Assembly (NCBI RefSeq): GCF_052115025.1 | Contig: NZ_JBFRFW010000023.1 | Coordinates: 1-64,000 of the forward strand | Length of the DNA: 64,000 nt | Direction: 5' to 3' | Origin: Bradyrhizobium_A sp052115025 | GTDB taxonomy: Bacteria > Pseudomonadota > Alphaproteobacteria > Rhizobiales > Xanthobacteraceae | In this document: piece by piece, positions 16,162 to 24,511 of the stretch | Numbering within the stretch: the stretch's first letter is position 1 | How the letters are laid out: every line of letters begins with the position of its first letter | The notes under the pieces: model-generated | What the model was told of the DNA's origin: nothing | The model's database searches: none | What the model saw: only the letters and a program-made list of their open reading frames with translations | Translations under genes and position numbers: made by a program

Positions 16162-17296
16162 CGATCAGCAAGCTACTCTGCTCCAGCCAACGGCTGTCCC
16201 GCATCCTGGCGAGGTCGTGGCGGACTATCTTGAATTTCATGGGTGGGCGCAACGTGATCTGGCGCGGCGTACAGGACTCACGCCAAAGACCATCAGCGAG
16301 ATCTGTAATGGAAAGGCGCCGGTTACGGCCCCGACGGCACTTGCTTTGGAGAAGGTACTTCAGCGCCCGGCGCATTTTTGGCTCAACCTTCAGCGTCAAT
16401 TCGACGAAGCTGAGGCGAGACACTTCGAGCTCGCGCAGTCCGCTCAATGGTCGGACTGGGCTCGCAAATTCCCTCTGAAGGAGATGCGGAAGCTCCGCTT
16501 TTTGAAGCCGGGACAGTCGGAAGTAGATGCCTTGCTTCACTTCCTCGGCGTCTCATCTCCTGAAAGCTGGGATGCTGTATGGAGCGCTTCGCGTGTGGCG
16601 TACCGACAAACCCGCAAATTCACGACCAGCGTCGAAGCAATCTCCGCGTGGGTCCGAGAAACGGAGCTTGTGGCAGCAGAACTTCAGACGGCGGATTTCA
16701 ATGAGCACTTATTCCGTGCGTCGATCGAAGAATTGAGGCGCCTGACCAGAACACGGGCCAATGAGGTCATGGAACCAATTCAGAAGATTTGCGCGGCAGC
16801 AGGGGTTGCTGTTGTCTGGGTTCCAGAACTGCCTCACTGTGCGATTAGCGGCTGTGCGCGATGGCTCTCCGACAGGAAGGCTCTCATTGCTCTAACGCTT
16901 CGGTACAAAACTGACGATCAGATGTGGTTTACGTTCTTTCACGAAGTAGGCCACGTGCTCCTTCATAGAAGGAAGCGATCGTTCGTCCTAGATAACGCGG
17001 CCGACAATCTTTCGGATCAGATCGTTGATCCTGAAATGCAACAGTATGAGAGCGAGGCAAATCAGTTTGCCGGAGACACACTGATTCCACCTGCCGCTCT
17101 GGGCGAGTTCGTGCGGAAGAAGAGCTTTACAAACGAAGACATTCACGACTTTGCGGAAGCGATCGGAATCGGCCCAGGTATCGTTGTCGGCCGATTGCAG
17201 CATGAGCGCCTATTGGCGCGTCATCAAGGAAATGCCCTCAAGCAAAAGCTCGATTGGCAGCTTACTGAGGATGACGACCAGACTTGGAGGCATTGA
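16154..17296 (+). CDS. HigA-type XRE antitoxin fused to an ImmA/IrrE metallopeptidase
   Basis: A 380-residue two-domain protein. Residues ~17-90 are a HigA-like XRE domain (HPGEVVADYLEFHGWAQRDL, TGLTPKTISEICNGK). The C-terminal part is an ImmA/IrrE zinc peptidase with the motif HEVGHVLLH (His263, Glu264, His267) and a downstream segment, ESEANQFAGDTLIPP, holding the third ligand region. ImmA/IrrE enzymes cleave repressors in mobile elements or stress responses. ATG 16154 has GAGGA five bases upstream and overlaps the toxin gene by eight bases. It probably represses the operon and neutralises the toxin; the role of the peptidase domain is unknown. Confidence 0.85.
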   Translation: MDSDQQATLLQPTAVPHPGEVVADYLEFHGWAQRDLARRTGLTPKTISEICNGKAPVTAPTALALEKVLQRPAHFWLNLQRQFDEAEARHFELAQSAQWSDWARKFPLKEMRKLRFLKPGQSEVDALLHFLGVSSPESWDAVWSASRVAYRQTRKFTTSVEAISAWVRETELVAAELQTADFNEHLFRASIEELRRLTRTRANEVMEPIQKICAAAGVAVVWVPELPHCAISGCARWLSDRKALIALTLRYKTDDQMWFTFFHEVGHVLLHRRKRSFVLDNAADNLSDQIVDPEMQQYESEANQFAGDTLIPPAALGEFVRKKSFTNEDIHDFAEAIGIGPGIVVGRLQHERLLARHQGNALKQKLDWQLTEDDDQTWRH

Positions 17297-17880
17297 TGAT
17301 TGGAAAAATCTTCATAACTAGCAGCGGCTACGATCCGCAGCTTGGGAAGCATGTAAAAGACCCTTACCTCGGACCCAATGCGAGCCTCGGAGCTTGTCGC
17401 CCTGATGTCAGGCGCCAAGTTAAAAAGGGGGACCATTTGTTCGTGATATCCGGCAAGCTTCCCAACGTGCGCCAATTCGTGATGGGCGGCTTCGAAGTTG
17501 CGCAAAAAATCGACGCCGTACAAGCGTACGAGCAGTTTCCTGATCAGCGCCTTCGAATGCGTGACGACGGTCAATTGACCGGAAACGTTATCGTCGATGT
17601 GAGCGGCGCACAGCACAAACTCGACACTCATGATCCGGCGACATTTGCCAAGCGCACCCCCAATTATATCGTGGGCACCGATTGCATTTCCTTGGTCGAT
17701 CCAGCGGAGATTGCGCTCGGCCGCGAGCAAACGCTCGATGTGCTTCGGGAAATCTTCAAGAAGGACGGCGGATCCCCCTTTGAGATCGTCGGCCATTACG
17801 GCTCAAAGCTAACTGAAGACCAAGTCATTAAGCTGCGTGAATGGCTGCTCTCGCTGAAGAAAGTGACCAAAGCGGCTTAA
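17296..17880 (+). CDS. Unrecognised protein, possibly Nmad2-like (nucleotide modification-associated)
   Basis: A 194-residue soluble protein. The segment SLGACRPDVRRQVKKGDHLF, then GGFEVAQKIDAVQAYEQFPD, resembles the core of nucleotide modification-associated domain 2 as I recall it (L-A-x-C-K-P-x-I-R-R then GDW). The match is by eye and a profile search is needed. Nmad domains are linked to phage or mobile DNA base modification. ATG 17296 has GGAGG at five bases and overlaps the HigA-like stop (TGATG), so it is translated with the toxin-antitoxin genes. That coupling suggests a functional link rather than a chance neighbour. Confidence 0.6.
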   Translation: MIGKIFITSSGYDPQLGKHVKDPYLGPNASLGACRPDVRRQVKKGDHLFVISGKLPNVRQFVMGGFEVAQKIDAVQAYEQFPDQRLRMRDDGQLTGNVIVDVSGAQHKLDTHDPATFAKRTPNYIVGTDCISLVDPAEIALGREQTLDVLREIFKKDGGSPFEIVGHYGSKLTEDQVIKLREWLLSLKKVTKAA

Positions 17881-17904
17881 AGACTTTCGAAGGAAGGTGC
17901 GGCC

Positions 17905-19044
17905 ATGAGACGGCTTGATATGTTCAGCCAGCCTGAAAAGGCGGCATCAAAGCAGGCGATTGGTTGCGATATTAGGCCTGTCGGAAAACGGCGCGATGGC
18001 GGCACGAGATACTGGTGCCTTACGCACAGAGCCGATGCCACCGCCAAGTACGGTCGCCCTGCAATGGCATGCCGTGCGGCACATCTTCGACCGATTTTGC
18101 CTCATGAGATTCTCGACCTCGATCTCGACCAATATCCCGGCGGAGTGGGCCTATGGGGTGCTGTTCCACCCGTCTATGATACGACCCGCCTTCCCCTGGA
18201 TTTTGGAATCCATGTTCACGCGCGGAGGGATTCCGACGGGGACAAGGACATAGACGCTACCTATCGGGCAGTCAGGCTGAATGGCCATCAGCTTCCGACG
18301 GAAGGCCTGCTGATTTCTGAAATCGATGCCGTGTACTACATGGTCAGCAGCGTATTTGGATTCGATGTGCGAGACGTCCGATGCACCCATTGTGGATATT
18401 CGCATCTCGATAAAGACTGGTTCAGCATCCACCCGCACCGTCGCCATCTGTGCGCAGGTTGCGGCAAAAATTTTCGAGATTCCGTTGTTGGGATCGGAAA
18501 TCCTATTCGTGCAACACAAGAGACCTTGGGGCTGCTCCCGCGAAAGCCTGTTCAAGCTGGAAAGGTCCTCTCGCTCCAGCAGAGCGATTATGCTGGTGGC
18601 ATACAACTCTGGGGTTCGAACCCCGCGATCATTTGGTCCTCAGAGAAGGCGGAGGAGGAAGGCATTCATGTGCATGCCTACAAAGCGGACGACGAAATAG
18701 CCGACCCTGACGACACCTTCTCGGCTGTGGAAATAGATGGAGTGAGATTGGACCCCGCCATGGTCCGTACACTGATGGCGCAAAACTCATTGCCTCATCT
18801 CGAAGCGCGTGTCGTCCCCCTGAAATGCAATCATTGTGACAGAATGGAATTCAGCTCTGGCGAGCAAGCCTTTACTCCGGTCGTCGGTCGTATTTGCTCG
18901 AAATGCCAGGGCGAACTCCGTGGGCCAACTCGATTGCGACGCACAATCGGAAATCCGTTGATAGCTACATTGGAGCAATTGTCGGCAAATGCACCGCGCC
19001 CGCCGCAGAAGCATGCCACGGGCCTGCTACCAGAAACGCTATGA
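17905..19044 (+). CDS. Unrecognised zinc-ribbon protein with an internally duplicated domain
   Basis: A 379-residue protein of no family I recognise. A short N-terminal Cys/His-rich part (YWCLTHRADATAKYG) is followed by two copies of one ~120-residue domain. Copy 1 (about residues 73-200) has GGVGLWG, GIHVHA, TYRAVRLNG, CTHC...CAGC and IGNPI. Copy 2 (about 220-355) has GGIQLWG, GIHVHA, TFSAVEIDG, CNHC...CSKC and IGNPL. The CxxC pairs suggest one zinc site per copy. It begins 24 bases after the preceding gene, on the same strand and in the same lower-GC block, so it is probably the fourth gene of the operon. No function can be assigned. Confidence 0.75.
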   Translation: MRRLDMFSQPEKAASKQAIGCDIRPVGKRRDGGTRYWCLTHRADATAKYGRPAMACRAAHLRPILPHEILDLDLDQYPGGVGLWGAVPPVYDTTRLPLDFGIHVHARRDSDGDKDIDATYRAVRLNGHQLPTEGLLISEIDAVYYMVSSVFGFDVRDVRCTHCGYSHLDKDWFSIHPHRRHLCAGCGKNFRDSVVGIGNPIRATQETLGLLPRKPVQAGKVLSLQQSDYAGGIQLWGSNPAIIWSSEKAEEEGIHVHAYKADDEIADPDDTFSAVEIDGVRLDPAMVRTLMAQNSLPHLEARVVPLKCNHCDRMEFSSGEQAFTPVVGRICSKCQGELRGPTRLRRTIGNPLIATLEQLSANAPRPPQKHATGLLPETL

Positions 19045-19171
19045 GTCCGCATCGCACATCGGATGTGCTGCGAGGTGATCTGGGCTCATCCTGGACTGAT
19101 CGCGCTGGCCGCCAAATCAGGCGCCCCCCCAAATCCAAGACCGGATCTTCTCGATTGTCGGCCTCGATCGA

Positions 19172-19297
19172 AGGCCGGGCTCGACCCGGCCATCCAGCCT
19201 GCTCGCCACACATCAGGCGCGCCGTGAAGCTGGATCACCGGGTCAAGCCCGGTGATGACGCAGAGGGCCAGGAAACGCTGCTGTCTTCACGTCGCCC
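19172..19297. repeat. Composite palindromic repeat, right copy of the duplicated segment
   Basis: GGCCGGGCTCGACCCGGCC and ATCACCGGGTCAAGCCCGGTGAT are joined by the same CCAGC...GAAGCTGG linker as at 14852. Together with the adjoining 3' end of the MocR gene it forms the right-hand copy of the ~240-base duplication around the island. Confidence 0.75.
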
Positions 19298-20671
19298 TCA
19301 CACGATCTGCGCACCACTGCCCGGCCCCTTGAGCGCGAAGGCCAGCACCTGCAGGGCCTGGGCGAGGTCGGCGCGGTTGCGGGCGGCGCCCAGCGACACG
19401 CGGATGCCGTTCGGCGCGTCGTCGGACACGGCGAAGGCGTCGCCGCCGACCACCGCGAGGCCATGGCGCAGCAGGTGCACAATGAGATCCTCGCGCGTCC
19501 ACTGCGGCGGCAGCGGCACCCACAGGTGATGGCCGTGCGGCCGCGCCGCGACGCGCGTGCCCGTGAGATAGCGCGCGGCGAGCTGCTGGCGGCCCGCCGC
19601 TTCATGACGGATGGCGCGGATGATCTGCTCGGCGACGCCGCTCGCCATCCACTGCGTCACCAGCGCCACCATCAGCGACGCCGACATCTGCGCGGTCGCC
19701 TGCAACGCGCTGCGCATCGCCTGCTCGGTGCCGTCGTCAGGCGCCAGCAGGTAGGCGACGCGCAGCGCCGGCGCGATCACCTTGGACAGGCTCGCGGCGT
19801 AATACGTGCGCGCGGGAATGAGGCTCGCGATCGGCGCGACCTGCGGCTCGAGCGCGCCATAGGCGTCGTCCTCGATCAGCACGGTGCCGCTGCGATCGAT
19901 GATGTCGGCCACCGCCTGGCGCCGCGCCGGCCCGAGCGTCGCCGTGGTCGGGTTGTGCTGGGTCGGCACGAGGTACACCGCTTTCGGCTTGTGCGCCGCG
20001 CAGGCGCGCGCCAGCGCGTCCGGCAGCACGCCCTCCTCGTCCATGGCGACGCCGACAAGGCGCACGCCAAGCCGCGCTGCGGCGGCCTTGAGGCCGGGAT
20101 ACGTCGCCGCTTCCGTCAGCACGACATCCCCCGGCGAGGTGCGTGTCAGCAGGACATTGAACACGATCGCCTGCGCGCCGGGATAGACGACCAGACGATC
20201 GGCGCGCGCCGAAGGAATGCGCGGATGCAGCCACGCCGCGCCGGCCTGCCGCTCCTCGTCGCTGCCGCCGGGCCGCGCATAGCTCAGGAACGCGCTGAAG
20301 CCGGCATCGCCGCGCACCGCGGCGAGCCCCTGCGCGATGCGCAGGTCGAGGTTCGCCTCCACCGGCTGCGGCGGGATGTTCATGGACAGGTCGATGGTGA
20401 CGCGCGGCGGCCCGTCGGCAGTGCGTGTCGTCGTCTCCGACACGAAGCTGCCGCGGCCGACCTGGGCGTCGATCAGGCCGCGCTTGCGCGCCTCGCCATA
20501 GGCCCGCGTCACCGTGGTGAGGTCGATGCCGAGCGTGCGCGCCAGCGCGCGATGGGTCGGCAATTGCTGGCCGCGCACCAGGCGGCCGCTGGCGACATCG
20601 TCGGCGATGGCCGCGACGATCCGCAGGTACAGCGGCCCCTGGCCTTCGAATATTGTAGGGATCCAATCCAT
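19298..20671 (-). CDS. MocR-type regulator (GntR DNA-binding domain + aminotransferase-like PLP domain)
   Basis: A 457-residue MocR/PdxR-type protein. Residues 10-80 are a GntR winged helix (GPLYLRIVAAIADDVASGRL, QQLPTHRALARTLGIDLTTV). The rest is a fold-I aminotransferase domain with PTQHNPTTATLGPARR, the PLP region IEDDAYGALEP, and the Schiff-base lysine in YYAASLSKVIAPALRVAYL. Such proteins usually sense amino acids or PLP and control amino-acid or vitamin B6 genes. It is divergent from the DUF983 gene, sharing an 87-base promoter region with a direct repeat that could be its binding site. ATG 20671 gives the usual MDWIPT-type opening. Its 3' end is duplicated at 14990. Confidence 0.88.
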   Translation of the reverse strand: MDWIPTIFEGQGPLYLRIVAAIADDVASGRLVRGQQLPTHRALARTLGIDLTTVTRAYGEARKRGLIDAQVGRGSFVSETTTRTADGPPRVTIDLSMNIPPQPVEANLDLRIAQGLAAVRGDAGFSAFLSYARPGGSDEERQAGAAWLHPRIPSARADRLVVYPGAQAIVFNVLLTRTSPGDVVLTEAATYPGLKAAAARLGVRLVGVAMDEEGVLPDALARACAAHKPKAVYLVPTQHNPTTATLGPARRQAVADIIDRSGTVLIEDDAYGALEPQVAPIASLIPARTYYAASLSKVIAPALRVAYLLAPDDGTEQAMRSALQATAQMSASLMVALVTQWMASGVAEQIIRAIRHEAAGRQQLAARYLTGTRVAARPHGHHLWVPLPPQWTREDLIVHLLRHGLAVVGGDAFAVSDDAPNGIRVSLGAARNRADLAQALQVLAFALKGPGSGAQIV

Positions 20672-20726
20672 GCAATCTCGCGCATTGTCTTTGATTGTTG
20701 GGCGCTCAAACCATATTGTATGGATC
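20650..20726. promoter_or_regulatory. Candidate MocR binding sites: direct repeat spaced 63 bp
   Basis: ATATTGTAGGGATC (20650-20663) and ATATTGTATGGATC (20713-20726) match at 13 of 14 bases and are offset by exactly 63 bases, about six helical turns. The second also contains CCATA-TTG-TATGG. MocR regulators are known to bind direct repeats. The first copy lies within codons 3-8 of the MocR gene itself, so part of the match may be coding constraint. Confidence 0.45.
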
Positions 20727-20758
20727 AGCAATTGAAAAGAGTGAGAAGAGGTTTCGCC

Positions 20759-21196
20759 ATGACGGACCCCAATGTGTCCCTGACCACGGCAACGCTGCGC
20801 GGCTTCGCGATGAAGTGTCCGTGCTGCGGCAAGGGCCGGCTGTTCGGCCGCTTCCTCAAGGTCGTCGATCACTGCAGCGCCTGCGGCGAAGACTACACCC
20901 ACCAGCGCGCCGACGACTTTCCGGCCTATCTCGTCATCGTGGTGGTCGGCCATCTCATCGTGCCGGCAATCCTCGCCGTCGAGGTCGCCTACACCCCGCC
21001 CTACTGGCTGCACTTTTTGATCTGGCTGCCGCTGACGCTGTTCTCGTCGCTAGCGCTGCTGCAGCCGACCAAGGGCGCCATCGTCGCGCTGCAGTGGCAC
21101 AGCGGCATGCATGGCTTCGAGCGCGCGCGACAGGCGCGGCTCGCAAGAGCGGCCGCGCTGCAGCCGGTGCCCGTGCGGGCACAGCTGAAGGCGTGA
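20759..21196 (+). CDS. DUF983 family membrane protein
   Basis: A 145-residue protein with an N-terminal zinc-ribbon-like part (MKCPCCGKGRLFGRFLKVVD, then HCSACGEDY) and two or three hydrophobic segments (FPAYLVIVVVGHLIVPAILA, WLHFLIWLPLTLFSSLALL). This is the DUF983 pattern, a family of unknown function widespread in alphaproteobacteria. ATG 20759 is preceded by AGAGG. It is divergent from and possibly controlled by the MocR regulator. Confidence 0.82.
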   Translation: MTDPNVSLTTATLRGFAMKCPCCGKGRLFGRFLKVVDHCSACGEDYTHQRADDFPAYLVIVVVGHLIVPAILAVEVAYTPPYWLHFLIWLPLTLFSSLALLQPTKGAIVALQWHSGMHGFERARQARLARAAALQPVPVRAQLKA

Positions 21197-21245
21197 GGGG
21201 AAAAACAGCGGAGCGTCTGGTCTTCAGCACGCACCACTCCCACCG

Positions 21246-21423
21246 CGTCATGGCCGGGCTCGCCCCGGCTATCCAGCTTGCTCACCACACGGTGATGAAT
21301 CGCTGAAGCTGGATCACCGGGTCACGGCGCTGCGCGCCGGCCCGGTGATGACGTAGAGAATGGAGCGGCGCTGTGCTCACCCCGTTATTCTGAGGTGCGC
21401 GCTGTTGCGCGCCGCGAAGGATG
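21246..21423. repeat. Intergenic palindromic repeats between DUF983 and the next gene
   Basis: The composite element ATGGCCGGGCTCGCCCCGGC...GCTGGATCACCGGGTCAC...CCCGGTGATGACG spans 21246-21353. A separate stem-loop of the ATTCTGAGGTGCGCG...CGCGAAGGATG type follows at 21379-21423. No gene is present in 21197-21454. Confidence 0.7.
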
Positions 21424-21454
21424 AACAGCCCCGGCGCAACCCCGGCCCTCGCCG

Positions 21455-22258
21455 TCAGTGCGCCGTCGTCACCTTTGCCGACATCGTCAGCACGCCATTC
21501 TCGATGGTGACGTCGGTATAGGCGAGCGGCTGCAGTTCCTCGTAGCGCAGGGTGCGCAGCGCGATGGCGTGGCTGTGCACCGGTCCTTGCGGCAGCCGCA
21601 CGTCGAGCTTGAGCAGCTTCACCAGCTGGTTGATGCCCTGCGGCTCGGCGCTGACCAGCGTCACGGTCCAGTCGACCTCGATGAAGGCGTCGACGGTGAC
21701 GATCAGCCTGCTCGGTCCACCGGGCATCACGTCGATCCAGGCATGCAGCGAGCCCGGCACCAGATCGATCACCGGCGTCGGCGCGCTATGCGCCGCCACA
21801 TAGGCCTGGCAGCGTGCGTAGGTGTCGGGGCCGAACACCCTGACATAGATCGCCAGCACCAGCGCGTCCGCGGGAGCAATCAGATACCGGTCCACGCCGA
21901 TCTGGCGATACACGACAAAGCGCGGCTCCGCCGGATCGCCGATCCTGAGCGGCGCTGCCGCGGCGGCTCGCTCCTCGATGTGGATCGCGTGATCACCGTT
22001 GCGGTCGACCACCGTCACGAATTTGGCCGATCGCGGATAGCCGGGGAATGCCTTCTCGGTCTCGAACGGCATCTCGAGCGGGCTGGTGATGCCCTCGCTC
22101 TCGAAGAACAGCGCCACCTGCGGCGGAAAGATCAGGAACGGCAGCTCATCCAGATACACCTTGGTCTGCATGGTCGGCTTCCAGCCGATAGCCCTGACAT
22201 GCAGGACGCCGTTCTGGCGATAAGCCGTATAGATACCTGCTCCAAACGTCTTGGACAT
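21455..22258 (-). CDS. Conserved-looking protein of unknown function
   Basis: A 267-residue cytoplasmic-looking protein without a signal peptide or membrane segment. Features include LDELPFLIFPPQVALFFESE, ALVLAIYVRVFGPDTYARCQ and a C-terminal half rich in beta-type sequence ending VTIENGVLTMSAKVTTAH. I do not recognise the family. ATG 22258 is preceded by GGAGG at seven bases; the TTG one codon upstream is less likely. Codon use fits the chromosome. It may form a unit with the amidohydrolase upstream, but a strong terminator lies between the two, so it is probably transcribed alone. Confidence 0.65.
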   Translation of the reverse strand: MSKTFGAGIYTAYRQNGVLHVRAIGWKPTMQTKVYLDELPFLIFPPQVALFFESEGITSPLEMPFETEKAFPGYPRSAKFVTVVDRNGDHAIHIEERAAAAAPLRIGDPAEPRFVVYRQIGVDRYLIAPADALVLAIYVRVFGPDTYARCQAYVAAHSAPTPVIDLVPGSLHAWIDVMPGGPSRLIVTVDAFIEVDWTVTLVSAEPQGINQLVKLLKLDVRLPQGPVHSHAIALRTLRYEELQPLAYTDVTIENGVLTMSAKVTTAH

Positions 22259-22410
22259 CAAATGCCTCCACTACCGAATGAATGAAACAGATTGTTTTCG
22301 AAACAGACCGGCCGTCAAAAAAACACGCGCGACGCCGGGGCCTTTATCCAAATCCTGCGCGCGGCAAATGACAAGAGCATCACAGCGCGCAGCACGAATA
22401 AACATCGACC

Positions 22411-22448
22411 TCAAAAAAACAAAGCCGCCGGCACGAACGGCCGGCGGC
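22411..22448 (-). terminator. Rho-independent terminator of the amidohydrolase gene
   Basis: On the minus strand GCCGCCGGC, a 7-base loop and GCCGGCGGC are followed by a T-rich tract of about 12 bases (TTTGTTTTTTT). It lies 20 bases past the amidohydrolase stop. Confidence 0.85.
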
Positions 22449-22467
22449 ACGGATCGGGCGCCTCCCG

Positions 22468-24195
22468 TCACGCCTGGAAGCGGCGCTCGCCGTCGAGCCA
22501 GGTCTCGCGCACCGGGACGCCGCGCAGCGTCGTCGGGTCGACCGTGGTCGGATCCTTGTCGAGGATGACGAGGTCGGCCGCCTTGCCCGCCGCCAGCACG
22601 CCGGTGAAATCCCAGCGGCACTGCCACGCCGCGTCCGCCGTCACCATGCGCAGCGCCGCGTCGATGGGGACGCGCTCCGCCGGATTGAGCACCTCGCCGC
22701 CGTCGCGCATGATCCGCGTCACCGCGTTCTCCACCATGCGCAGCGGGCCGATCTCGGTGACGCTCCAGTCGGAGTGCAGCGTCGGGCGCAGGCCGCCCCT
22801 GAGCGCCGAGGCGCAGGGGTCGAGGCGGTTCGCCCGCTCGGGTCCGAGGATGTCGTCGCGGAAGGCGCGGCCCCAGTAGTGGACATGGCCGATGAGGAAC
22901 GACGGCGACAATCCCAGCGCCTTCATGCGCGCGATCTGCTCGTCATGCAGGATCGAGCAGTGCTCGAGACGATGGCGATGGTCGTCGCGCGGCTTCGTCC
23001 TGAGCACCGCGTCATAGGCATCGATCGTGGTGTCGATGGCGGCATCGCCATTGGCATGCACGCACACCTGCCAGCCGTCGTCATGGGCGATGCGGATGGC
23101 CTGCGTCAGCTGCTCGGCGGTGTAATTCAGCAGGCCGCGGCTGTCCGAATTGAGGTAGGGCTGGCGCTGGTAGCCGCTGCGGCCCTGGTTGGAGCCGTCG
23201 GCCCACGCCTTGATCGCGCTGACGCGGAAGCGGTCGTTGCCGAAGCCCGGCTTGAGGCCTGCATCCTGCCAGGCCTTCATGCGGCTCGACACCAGCGTGC
23301 CGCCATAGCGGACCGGCGGGTTGTTCGCCATCACGCTCTGGATCAGCTTGAGGTCGCCGAGGCCCTGGAAGCCGAGCGCGCAGTCGAACAGGCCGGTGCA
23401 GCCGCGGCTCGCGGCCGTCCTGAACAGGCGTCCGAGCGCGGCGGCGAGTTCGTCGGCCGACGGCATGCCGATCTTCGCCATGAACGGCATCAGCGCCGGC
23501 GTTTCATCGACACGGCCCGTCAGCTCGCCATTGGCGTCGCGGCCGTAGTGTCCCTGCGGCGGATCCGGCGTGTCGCGGGTGACGCCGGCGGCCTTCAGCG
23601 CGGCGGTGTTGACATGGGCGATGTGGCCGTTGGACTCGTAGAGGAACAGCGGATGGTCCGGCGCGATGCGGTCGAGCAGCGCGAGGTCGATCACCGTCGT
23701 GCCCGGCGTGATCGTCGCATCGAACTGCCACGCCTTGACCCACGCGCCGGGCGCGGCTTGTGCCGCCGCCGTCCGCAACGCGCTGACCACGTCGTCCATA
23801 TTCCGCATCGCGAACGGGCCGACATCGAGCCAGCTCTCGAAGGTGACGAACGCGCTGTGCATGTGCGGATCGATCAGGCCCGGCAGCAGCGTGCCACCGG
23901 CGAGATCGATCACCTTGGTGTCGGCATTGCGCAAGCCGTCGAGATCGCTGTCGGAGCCGACCGCCACGATCCTGCCGCCGCTGACCGCCACGGCCTGCGC
24001 CCGCGGCTTCGCCGGATCCATGGTCATCACCGTGCCGTTGCGAAACAGCAGCTCGGCGTGGGCCCCCTGCGCCCGCGCCGGCACCGATGGCAGCCACGCC
24101 GACGCCGTCAACCCCGCGCTGGTCTGCAGCACCGTGCGCCGCGAGGCCATGAACTCCAGGACCGCGGCCAGGCCGGGATTGCAGGCGACACACAT
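22468..24195 (-). CDS. Amidohydrolase family protein (YtcJ-like), probably exported via Tat
   Basis: A 575-residue metal-dependent hydrolase of the COG1574/YtcJ type. Metal-binding and family motifs include GGTLLPGLIDPHMHSAF, the later CVHANGDAAID, RHRLEHCSI and HSDWSVTEIGPL. The C-terminal segment LAAGKAADLVILDKDP is typical of amidohydrolases. The N-terminus has ASRRTVLQTSAGLTASAWLP, a twin-arginine-like signal, preceded by a short MCVACNPG leader that also occurs in relatives. ATG 24195 has GGGAGAA six bases upstream. Members hydrolyse amide or related bonds, but the substrate is unknown. Confidence 0.87.
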   Translation of the reverse strand: MCVACNPGLAAVLEFMASRRTVLQTSAGLTASAWLPSVPARAQGAHAELLFRNGTVMTMDPAKPRAQAVAVSGGRIVAVGSDSDLDGLRNADTKVIDLAGGTLLPGLIDPHMHSAFVTFESWLDVGPFAMRNMDDVVSALRTAAAQAAPGAWVKAWQFDATITPGTTVIDLALLDRIAPDHPLFLYESNGHIAHVNTAALKAAGVTRDTPDPPQGHYGRDANGELTGRVDETPALMPFMAKIGMPSADELAAALGRLFRTAASRGCTGLFDCALGFQGLGDLKLIQSVMANNPPVRYGGTLVSSRMKAWQDAGLKPGFGNDRFRVSAIKAWADGSNQGRSGYQRQPYLNSDSRGLLNYTAEQLTQAIRIAHDDGWQVCVHANGDAAIDTTIDAYDAVLRTKPRDDHRHRLEHCSILHDEQIARMKALGLSPSFLIGHVHYWGRAFRDDILGPERANRLDPCASALRGGLRPTLHSDWSVTEIGPLRMVENAVTRIMRDGGEVLNPAERVPIDAALRMVTADAAWQCRWDFTGVLAAGKAADLVILDKDPTTVDPTTLRGVPVRETWLDGERRFQA

Positions 24196-24278
24196 GAGCG
24201 TTCTCCCGGCAGACGTTGTCAGATTCTCGCGGCAGCTTGGATCAAAACCGCAAGGGAGACAACGCCGGCCAGGCGCAC

Positions 24279-24308
24279 ACAAAAAACCGCCGGCACAAAG
24301 GCCGGCGG
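24279..24308 (-). terminator. Rho-independent terminator of the small exported-protein gene
   Basis: Minus strand: CCGCCGGC-CTTTGT-GCCGGCGG followed by TTTTTTGTG. The hairpin closely resembles the one at 22411-22448. It lies about 200 bases past the stop at 24512; the rest of 24196-24511 shows no gene. Confidence 0.75.
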
Positions 24309-24511
24309 CGAAAGGCGACATGGAGAGGAGGACTGTAACGCGAAACGAAGGAGGGTGGCGGCCACGCCCGTCAGGGAGTCTCGGGAGGAACGAGAAGAAA
24401 GGCGCAGCCGCCGAACGCTTGAACTGAACTCAGGAACTCAACTGTTGAACGCAACGCAGGAACGCGACTCACACACGAACGCTACTCACACGCATGTCGA
24501 ACGCCTGCGGC

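Noticed and set aside
17296..17880. Firm annotation as a DNA-modifying enzyme
   Set aside because: Only a motif-level resemblance to Nmad2 was seen; no catalytic residues can be named.
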